Assembly: GCA_021018995.1 (NCBI GenBank)
Contig: CM037587.1
Span: 68,033,604 to 68,097,603 of the forward strand
Reading direction: 5' to 3'
Source of the DNA: Chloranthus sessilifolius
Lineage: Eukaryota > Streptophyta > Magnoliopsida > Chloranthales > Chloranthaceae
Length of the DNA: 64,000 bases
Shown here: positions 56,449-64,000 of the stretch, piece after piece
How positions within the stretch are numbered: the first letter of the stretch is position 1
Layout: every line of letters starts with the position of its first letter
Position numbers and translations under genes: made by a program
Notes under the pieces: model-generated
Told to the model about the DNA's origin: nothing
The model's input: only the letters and a program-made list of their open reading frames with translations
Databases searched by the model: none

Positions 56449-57860
56449 ATGATCGAGAAGGGATGCGATGGATACTTAGCTTTCTTAAAGGAGGACAAGG
56501 AGGAAAAGAACGTCATCTCTGAGATAGCAATTGTGCGAGACTTCGCTGACGTGTTTCCAGAAGAATTGCCTGGATTACCTCCAGAAAGAGAAGTAGAATT
56601 CGCCATTGACTTAGCACCAGGAACGGAGCCTATTTCGAAAGCACCTTATAGAATGGCTCCCGCTGAGCTAAAGGAGTTGAAGGAACAACTACAAGAGCTG
56701 ATGGACAAGGGGTTTGTTAGACCAAGTGTATCTCCATGGGGAGCACCGGTCTTGTTTGTCAAGAAGAAAGATGGGTCAATGAGACTATGCATTGACTATC
56801 GACAATTGAACAAACTCACCGTGAAGAACCGATACCCTTTGCCTAGAATAGACGATCTATTCGACCAACTGCAAGGAGCAAGGTATTTTCTATCATCGAT
56901 TCTTGAGTTAAAAGTGAGGACATTAGGAAAGCGACTTCCGGACACGGTATGGACATTATGAATTCCTTGTGATGCCGTTTGGGTTAACGAATGCTCCAGC
57001 GTCGTTTATGGATCTGATGAACCGAGTGTTTAAACCACACTTGGACTCCTGCGTTGTAGTATTCGTTGATGATATACTAATATACTCCAAATCCAAGACA
57101 GAACACGAAGAACATTTGAGGATTGCTCTACAAACGCTACGTGAACACCAATTGTACGCCAAACTCAGTAAGTGTGAGTTTTGGTTGGAAGAAGTTAGCT
57201 TTTTGGGACATGTTGTCTCGAAGCACGGCGTCACGGTAGACCCAGCAAAGATAGAAGCAGTAGTTAAATGGGAGCAGCCAAAGACAGTGACAGATGTCCG
57301 AAGTTTTCTGGGCTTAGCAGGCTATTATCGACGTTTCGTTGAGGGGTTTTCAAAGATATCGGGACCTCTCACAAAGCTGACACGAAAAGATTCAAGGTTT
57401 GAGTGGAGTGAGGCATGCGAGAAGAGTTTTCAAGAACTCAAAACGAGACTCACTTCAGCCCCAGTGTTGGCAATTCCTTCAGGCAGTGGAGGATACGCAG
57501 TGTACAGCGACGCGTCATACAATGGCCTTGGTTGTGTGCTCAACCAACACAAGAAGGTGATAGCTACGATCAAGACAAATTTGAAAGAACACGAGAAAAA
57601 TTACCCGACTCATGACTTGAACGGCAGCTCATTTTTACTGAAAATTTGGAGACATTACTTGTATGGTGAGACTTTTGAAATTTTCACCGATCATAAGAGC
57701 CTCCGATATCTCATTTACGAAAGAGCTCAATATGAGACAGCGCAGATGGATGGAATTCCTCAAGGATTATGATTGCTCCATACAATATCATCCTGGCAAG
57801 GCGAATGTAGTAGCCGATGCATTGAGTCGAAAGGGTTCAGCTCAGTTAGCTTCATTGATT
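56449..57860 (+). pseudogene. pol: Element F reverse transcriptase and RNase H
   Basis: RT starts with [20 protein letters not shown]; fingers and palm have [20 protein letters not shown] and [15 protein letters not shown]. Around 56890-56960 a small deletion and frame change remove the usual Asp...GYHQ block. It then continues [20 protein letters not shown] and the catalytic FVDD (about 57058-57075). Connection: [20 protein letters not shown]. RNase H has [13 protein letters not shown] and [10 protein letters not shown], but the segment that normally holds the catalytic Glu reads [18 protein letters not shown] and is two residues short. A second frame change lies near 57740; VVADALSRK ends the domain. 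Not functional as read. Confidence 0.85.
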
Positions 57861-59289
57861 TTGGGTATGCACCGATGGAAACTATTGGAAGACCTGGCAT
57901 GCTATGATGCGAACATTGAGTCAAAGGACACTGGATCTTTTTTGGCTAACATCTCAGTAAAGCCAGTGATATTTGAACATATCCACGAGCTACAGATGAA
58001 AGACCCAGCATTAACAAAGATTCGTCAAGATGTGAGTGAAGGCATCAGTTCGGACTTCTCAGTAAAAGAAGACGGTTCGTTATTGTTTAAAGGCCGTCTA
58101 TGCATTCCGGACAATGTCGATCTAAGACGAACGATTCTGGATGAGGCTCATAAGTCAAATTATGCTATCCACCCTGGTAGCACCAAAATGTACCAAGACT
58201 TGAAAAAGAATTATTGGTGGAGAGGACTGAAACAAGACGTGGCCGAGTATGTGTCACGATGTTTGACTTGTCAACAAGTGAAGGTTGATCATAGACATCC
58301 TGCTGGATTATTGCAACCTTTACCAATACCAGAATGGAAGTGGGAATCGATCTCAATGGATTTCATTGTTGGATTACCTCTAAGAGAGACATAATGCTAT
58401 TTGGGTCGTCGTAGACCGATTGACCAAATCAGCGCACTTTTTGCCATACAATACTACGTATACGGCAGGAAGATTGGCAGACCTATATATGAAAGAGATT
58501 GTAAGATTACACGAGATTCCAAGCAGCATCGTTTCAGATCGTGATCCACTATATACGTCCAAGTTTTGGAAGAAATTTCAAGAAGGAATGGGAACACGAC
58601 TAGACTTTAGTTCAGCTTTCCATCCTCAAACTGATGGGCAGACAGAGCGGGTGAATCAAGTGATAGAAGACATGCTCAGAGCTTGCATGCTTGATATGCA
58701 AGGATACTGGGATGAGTATCTACCGATGCTCGAGTTCGCATATAACAACAGTTTTCAAACGAGCATTGGCATGGCACCGTATGAAGCTCTGTATGGACGA
58801 TGCAAGTCACCTCTGAATTGGGAGGAAACAGGTGAGAAATTTGTATTAGGACCGAAACTGCTTGAAGACAACGCCACCGTTGTCCGAATTATCAGAGAAA
58901 GGTTGAAGACAAAGACAGTGAGTAGATGTAAAAGTTACGCCGATGTGAAGCGGACTAGTGTTGATTACAAGGTGGGCGAGCATGTGTTTGTGAAGGTGTC
59001 ACCTATGAAAGGTGTAATGCGATTTGGCAAGAGGGGGAAGTTAAGTCCACGTTATGTTGGACCATTTGAAATTTTGGGACGAATAGGTGAAGTTGCATAT
59101 CGCATTAGTTTACCACCGCTATTCGATCGAGTACATAATGTCTTCCACATATCGATGCTCAGAAAGTACGTGAATGATCCGTCTCATGTGTTCGGGAAGC
59201 AACCTATAGAGATGTGTGAGGACATGAGCATGGATAGAGAACCAAAGGAGATCTTCGATCGAAAAGAGCAAACATCAAGACTAAAGTAA
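57861..59289 (+). pseudogene. pol: Element F integrase with GPY/F module
   Basis: The N-terminal zinc region is intact: HPGSTKMYQDLKKNYWWRGL then CLTCQQVK. The catalytic core has Asp in SMDFIVGLP, Asp in IVSDRDPLY and Glu in DGQTERVNQVIEDM, so all three acidic residues are present. One frame change at about 58385-58395 splits the core between the first and second half. The C-terminal part has the chromovirus GPF module (VGPFEILGRIGEVAYRISLP) and VFHISMLRKYV. The 289-codon second part (58420-59289) is open. Confidence 0.87.
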
Positions 59290-59396
59290 TTCCCTTAGTG
59301 CTTGTTCGATGGAACAATCATCCTAAAGAAGAGGCTACTTGGGAACGAGAGGCCGATGTAAAAGAACAATACCCAGCCTTGTTTCCAACGACGTGA
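59290..59396 (+). pseudogene. pol: Element F chromodomain, C-terminal remnant
   Basis: After a frame change, VRWNNHPKEEATWEREADV and QYPALFP are readable. This is the C-terminal half of a chromodomain-like module typical of Tekay elements. It is thought to direct integration to chromatin marks. It ends in TGA at about 59394. Confidence 0.75.
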
Positions 59397-59536
59397 AAGT
59401 GCAATGTAAACCACAAACGTGTTGTGAAATCTCCACTATACTTGTAATTCAATGGAAATTTTAATCCAATCTGTCATGAGTTGTCGAAAATAAGAAAAGA
59501 AACAAAGAGATTTAAATTCTGTAGAAACTGGGCAAA

Positions 59537-60003
59537 ATCGATTAATCGAATTTCAAATCGATTAATCGATTTGGAATTTCGATTAATCGATCTTGTTCGA
59601 TTAGTCGACTGGCATGTGCCAGTGACTGGAAATGAAAAGTTGAGTTAGAAAATGCATAGAAAGAAATTTCGATTAATCGAAATGGGATTTCGATTAATCG
59701 AATACTTAAGAAATTTTGGAAAATTTTTGAAGTTTTAGCACGATTTCGATTAATCGAAACTAAGTTCGATTAATCGATTTTGAGATTTCGATTAATCGAA
59801 ATGAATTTCGATTAATCGACTGGCACGCGCCAGTGAGCTCAAAATTTTAAATTTTTAAACAAACACGATTTCGATTAATCGAAATATTTTCGATTAATCG
59901 AATTTTATTTTCGATTAATCGATTTGAGAAATCGATTAATCGATTTACGTGCTTAACCTAGTTTTGAATTTGATTAATCGAAATGGAATTTCGATTAATC
60001 GAG
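59537..60003. repeat. Internal array of CGATTAATCG palindromes (element F)
   Basis: About fifteen copies of TTCGATTAATCGAA-type units after the end of pol, with CTGGCACGCGCCAGTGA-like spacers at 59603 and 59818. Sequence around the copies differs from the LTR array, so it is not a simple copy of the LTR. It ends a few bases before a TATA box. Confidence 0.92.
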
Positions 60004-60007
60004 CATG

Positions 60008-60020
60008 GCTATATAAATAA
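60008..60020 (+). promoter_or_regulatory. TATA box upstream of the extra gene in element F
   Basis: GCTATATAAATAAA lies just after the last palindrome and 210 bp upstream of the ATG at 60224. The stretch between is CT-rich and leader-like, with possible splice donors (CTAAG then GTAAAC at about 60163). It suggests an internal promoter. Confidence 0.55.
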
Positions 60021-60223
60021 ATTTGGGGATTTCATTTCCCATTCAAATCATTTGGCTTGGGATTTTGGCGTTTCATCTTCTCCTTCTTCTCCAACCAACC
60101 GAGTGCTCTAGGGTTTGGGTTTTCAGCGATTCATCCAAATCGCCAGATTCGCCTCAAACCTAAGGTAAACCCTAGATTTCGTTTTTCTTCAATTCAAGCT
60201 AGATAAACCCTAGTTTAGTGAAC

Positions 60224-61886
60224 ATGCCGCCCAAAACCCGATTATCTTCGAAGAAGGCAACCTCCAAGTTGCCGGTTAGGCGTAAGAACGCCGCACCACC
60301 ACCACCTACCCCATCGCCGGTGAGGACTCCGACACCGCGAATCGGAGACCACCTCCGGTTCGACGAGCATCACGCACGAGTCTTCCCGAATCCACCCCAT
60401 GCCACCACCACCCACCAACGTGGAGCAACCAAACGCAGTGGTGGGCAGCCAAGACCTTTGAGGTCGAATATACCATCGACCCCACCCTTTTCACCCATCC
60501 CGATATACCGGACGTGACCCAATGGACTCAAAACTACATAAACAATGCCGGCCTCGGCAATCTTCTCAAACCAATCCGGGGTTCCTACTACCCTAGATTG
60601 GTGAGATTATTCTACCAAGGGCTAACCAATGGCCCTACCGACGACTGCATCATCACCAAGATCGAGGGTCGTCTCTACACGATCACTCGGCGTTACATTC
60701 ACGAGGTGCTCGAGTGCTACCTCGAGTTCACCCCCGAGACTACCCTATTTCCACCCTTTGTGGAAGACCCCCGATTTGAGGAAGTCATGACCCTCATGAC
60801 AAACGGCAAGAAGGGGTCGGGCATTTCCATCAAGAGGGTTGATCTTCCACCCTACATGTGGATGCTCGACTCCATAATCAAATGCAGCGCCCACGACATG
60901 GCGTGTCGCAAAGTGCAACATGCACTTTACGCCTTCCTCAGGCCGATGGTTTGATGCTACCAAGGTCATCCTTGAGGGATGCGGTACATCAAGACTAAAG
61001 CGATGAAGGGCAACATGCGGCCCAAGGAGAAGATGCCATGATGCCTCATCTCAAGCATGTTGGGGTACTACTCCAACGACCCCTCCTACACTATCTCACC
61101 TCACGAGGTGAGGGCTACGGATCGCGTGAAGACGTGCACCAAGTCTTCATGGACCCGTAGCTACAGGCTAGTGAAGCGGACCCTACCAGCTCGGGTCCCG
61201 CTCCGCCCAAGAGCCCAGGCGGCAGGCAGAGCACCGCCACCCACCCCCACCACCTCGGCAGACCCACTTGAGGGTGGGGCACACTGCCGAAGAGCCATCT
61301 GTGGAGAGGGTTCCTCCCACACCACGCCCACGCCGACACCACTGCACACTCCGCCTGCGACTCCCACCTCATCCTACTGGCCACGCCGCCTCCATCCGGT
61401 CCTACCATAGAGGACGTGCTGGCCAGAATGGACGCAAATAATGAGAGGATGAACAGGAGGATTGATTTCCTCATGTTTCACACCCTCCAGTTCATCTCCC
61501 CCCACACCTACATGGATATGTTGGCCCAAAAGAAGAGTGGACGGCCGGACGCACCGCCTTCCATCGAGGACCCGTCTTCCATCCCACCACTGACGCGGCT
61601 CCTTCCACATCCGCATCTACTCCGCCGACCCAGACGCCGCAGCCGCAGCCAGAGCCAGCTCCTGCAGACCCACCACGATCGGAAGACTGACCAGCGAGGG
61701 CGCTTGAGTTTTAGTTATATTTTTGTATCAGTCATGTTTTGTATAGATGTATATCTTGTACGCCAACTCATGTGGCGCCTTGTAAAATTTTCCCATATTA
61801 ATAGAAATTCAGTTTTTTTTGTGTGTAATTGTTTTTTTGTTTTGTTGATACAATTTTACTCCTTGCTAATATATGGGAAGGTGTGA
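60224..61886 (+). pseudogene. Extra gene in element F, plant transposon-protein-like
   Basis: ATG at 60224 starts MPPKTRLSSKKATSKLPVRR, followed by a Pro/Thr-rich stretch. A frame change near 60400-60420 leads into a globular part: WWAAKTFEVEYTIDP, then YYPRLVRLFYQGLTNG and KIEGRLYTITRRYIHEVL, then LPPYMWMLDSIIKCSAHDMA. This pattern is typical of a domain known as 'putative plant transposon protein'. A stop at 60955 and frame changes follow, then Pro/Thr-rich sequence. Finally ARMDANNERMNRRIDFLMFH (about 61420-61480) looks like a short coiled coil. It is not part of normal Tekay pol. Function unknown; decayed as read. Confidence 0.6.
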
Positions 61887-62008
61887 CTACTTGAGTACGT
61901 CTGACTAAATTAGACTACCTCACCTGAGAGTGTGGGGAGAGCGAAAGACCTAGAGAGCGATAAACCTTGGGTGATTTTCGAGGACGAAAATTCCCAAGGT
62001 GGGGAGGA
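61887..62008 (+). other. 3' non-coding end, conserved box and PPT of element F
   Basis: ATTTTCGAGGACGAAAAT (61974-61991) then CCCAAGGTGGGGAGGA (61993-62008) directly before the LTR start TGTAATAG. It matches the minus-strand versions in B and D. Confidence 0.9.
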
Positions 62009-64000
62009 TGTAATAGCCCAAAAAAAAATCACGTTAAACTATGACCTCGGGATCCGTGTCCGATTGGTCTTAGGTTTGACCAACTAGGAGTTCGATAGTT
62101 AGCGTAGAGTGTGATGAGTGAATATGATGTGATGGGTTGTGTAACAATGTGGTGTGTGTTGAAAATCTAAAGTCACATACACCTATTGAGGTGCATGTGC
62201 TTAACACACAAACTAGGAGAGATATAAAAGGGTTTAATAACCCTAAATGTATGTTTTTGGGTTGTTGAAGGAGAGTAAAGAAGAGAGAGAGAGAGAGAAG
62301 TAAGAGAGGAGTTATTGCAACTGTTTGGAAGAAGGATTCAAGCATTAAAGAGGCCGGATTCGACGCAAGGGATCCGTTAGAACCAAAGCTAGAAACCCTA
62401 GCCTTCCAACTATTGATTTGAAATCAACTTGAGATCTATCCAAGGTAAAATTTTTGTAAATAAGACGCATAGATTATAGGGGTTAAGTTGTGGTTAAATG
62501 TGGGTTAGATCATAGGATAATGGCTTAGAAAAATAGAGGAAAAAGTGTGGGAAAAAGATTGGGAAGAACAGCTCGAAAAGGGCTGAATCTGACAATTTCG
62601 ATTAATCGAAATTGGGTTTCGATTAATCGAAATTGGCCAGGAAGTTGAAAGGTCAGAAGACCACGACTTCGATTAATCGAATTGGATTTCGATTAATCGA
62701 ATTTGGATTTCGATTAATCGATTTGAGAATCGATTAATCAATCGAACCTCCAAGTGGACCCCAAGGGTTGGAGGAAATGATTTATGAAAATCGACTAATC
62801 GAAATGGGATTTCGATTAATCGATTTGAGTTTTCAATGTCGATTTGGGATCGATTAATCGACTTGTGAAATTCAAGCTGTCAACAAAGAGGTGTACCTTG
62901 CGAAAAGAAGAAATTCGATTAATCGAAACTGGATTCGATTAATCGAATGAAAACTCAACTGTTCGAACAGTAGGTCTACTTTGCGGAAAGAAGCATTTCG
63001 ATTAATCGAAACTGGATTCGATTAATCGAACGGAAACTCGGCATTGACCGAGTGAGTTTACTTTTGAAAAAGAAGAATTTCGATTAATCAAAAGATTCGA
63101 TTAATCGAATGACAATTATTCGGCGAGAATGGACTTTGCGATAAGGAGAATTTCGATTAATCGAAATTACTTCGATTAATCGATATTGACCTTCGATTAA
63201 TCGATTTTGGAAATCGATTAATCGAACCAGGTTCGATTAATCGATTCTGGATTTCGATTAATCGACTGGGATAAATTTTGTTGACTTTTAGGTTTGACTT
63301 TAAGATTCTTAGAGGATCTTATACCTTCTTTATTGCATCCCTTGTGATGTGTTTTACCTATTGTGTGGTACCATAGGTGGTACGTGTGAGCTAGTGCACG
63401 AGGAGCCACGTGGGACCTTGATGCATTGAACAAGTGAAGACTTGAGGTAGGGAACACCCTGAACATGTACTTTATTTTACAAGAGCATGTATGTAGTGAT
63501 ATAAATTTCAATTCAATTATTTTTATTGCTTAAAGAAATGTGAAAGGTGTGCGTGCGTGACATTCATAAGAGTAAACGAATGAGCCATCCCAGGGGATGA
63601 AGAAGTAAGAGATAAGAGCATCGTGTGATGCAAGTTAATGGATACATCCCAGGGATGTATCCAAGGATTGAATCATGTTTGATAGGGCCTAACTGATATA
63701 AGATAGCACACTTACACGGTGAATAACTATATGTAAGGCACCGATATTTTTGTTATTAGAGGTTTGATAGGTTACCCCACCGACGTGGCGGGATATCCAC
63801 GCATCGACACGGGATATCCGTGACCGTCTGGGCGAAACCGTAGGCGGTCTGGAGGCTTATCCGTACGTAGTAAGCACACCCCAGGGGTGTTGATGAGATG
63901 TGAAACCCCGCCACCAATCCCCAGGGGAAAGGGGCTTGGGTACTATATAGTATTCCCAGGGAATACATTAAAACTGTCTATATAGATGACGATGAAGGGT
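62009..64000 (+). repeat. 3' LTR of element F, cut by window end
   Basis: About 1990 bp of an expected roughly 2690. It is identical by eye to the 5' LTR over the first 545 bp and over long blocks after the array (62,265 onwards and 63270-63580 included). Differences cluster in the palindrome array and the CGG/GATATCC box. Net length difference to this point is 12 bp. Confidence 0.92.
62598..63265. repeat. Array of CGATTAATCG palindromes (element F, 3' LTR)
   Basis: Same layout as 52300-52975 with about two dozen copies. Local substitutions and indels occur in and beside motifs; for example the spacer at 62565-62600 has extra bases that are absent from the 5' LTR. Confidence 0.92.

Larger units (their letters stand above)
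51738..64000 (+). mobile_element. Element F: Tekay-like chromovirus with an extra gene
   Basis: 5' LTR 51738-54417, PBS, gag, intron, protease, RT, RNase H, integrase, chromodomain remnant, palindrome array, extra gene, PPT, and 3' LTR from 62009 cut by the window end. The first roughly 545 bp of the two LTRs look identical, as do other long blocks, so insertion is recent. Yet gag and pol have frameshifts and small deletions. Left flank TTACC is the candidate target duplication. Confidence 0.92.

Overview
The window is plant nuclear DNA made almost entirely of nested LTR retrotransposons. I found no convincing host gene, rRNA, tRNA or CRISPR locus. The plant origin follows from the element types: Tekay/Del-like chromoviruses primed by initiator tRNA-Met, an Athila-like element, and Tat/Ogre-like elements with a second RNase H and antisense plant-mobile-domain genes. 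The nesting density suggests a large, repeat-rich, probably dicot genome; the species cannot be named from sequence alone.

Layout. Element A (minus, before 1 to 4008) is a Tekay-like chromovirus: protease start, intron, gag, PBS and 5' LTR. Positions 4009-4416 are a piece of host element G. Element B (minus, 4417-22357, flanked by CCCCAT repeats) is a Tekay-like derivative that codes only for zinc knuckles. Its 5' LTR is split by element C (plus, 12476-21286, target duplication ATTCA), an Athila-like element with no coding capacity. Element G (plus) resumes at 22358: gag, protease, G-patch, RT, RNase H, second RNase H, integrase, tandem repeats, two antisense genes, and a 3' LTR from 38488 to about 40037. 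Element E (plus, about 40086-49107) is Tat/Ogre-like, with a LTR promoter, PBS and a gag that has a long Pro/Thr/Lys-rich tail. Element D (minus, 49108-51737) shows only its 3' LTR and PPT before it is interrupted by element F (plus, 51738 to beyond 64000). F is a recent Tekay-like chromovirus with gag, a gag-protease intron, pol, an extra downstream gene with its own promoter-like region, and a near-identical 3' LTR cut by the window end.

The insertion order that can be read is: A and B into G, C into B, D into E, and F into D. The coding regions are mostly broken by stops, small deletions or frameshifts.

The most interesting signals cross family boundaries. (1) Each LTR family carries its own cluster of a short palindrome (CGCTCGAGCG in A, CGATTAATCG in B and F, a GTCGC/GCGAC type in D, a 27-nt palindrome in G, GGAATCGATTCC in E, CCTATCGA/TCGATAGG in C). 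(2) The four Tekay-like LTR families share a donor and acceptor splice-site pair at matching places, with the palindromes inside the inferred intron. (3) A and F share a 151-156 bp phase-1 intron at the gag/protease junction. (4) In G the same palindrome precedes three inferred transcription starts: the LTR promoter and the two antisense genes. (5) F carries a plant-transposon-like gene behind its own palindrome array and TATA box.
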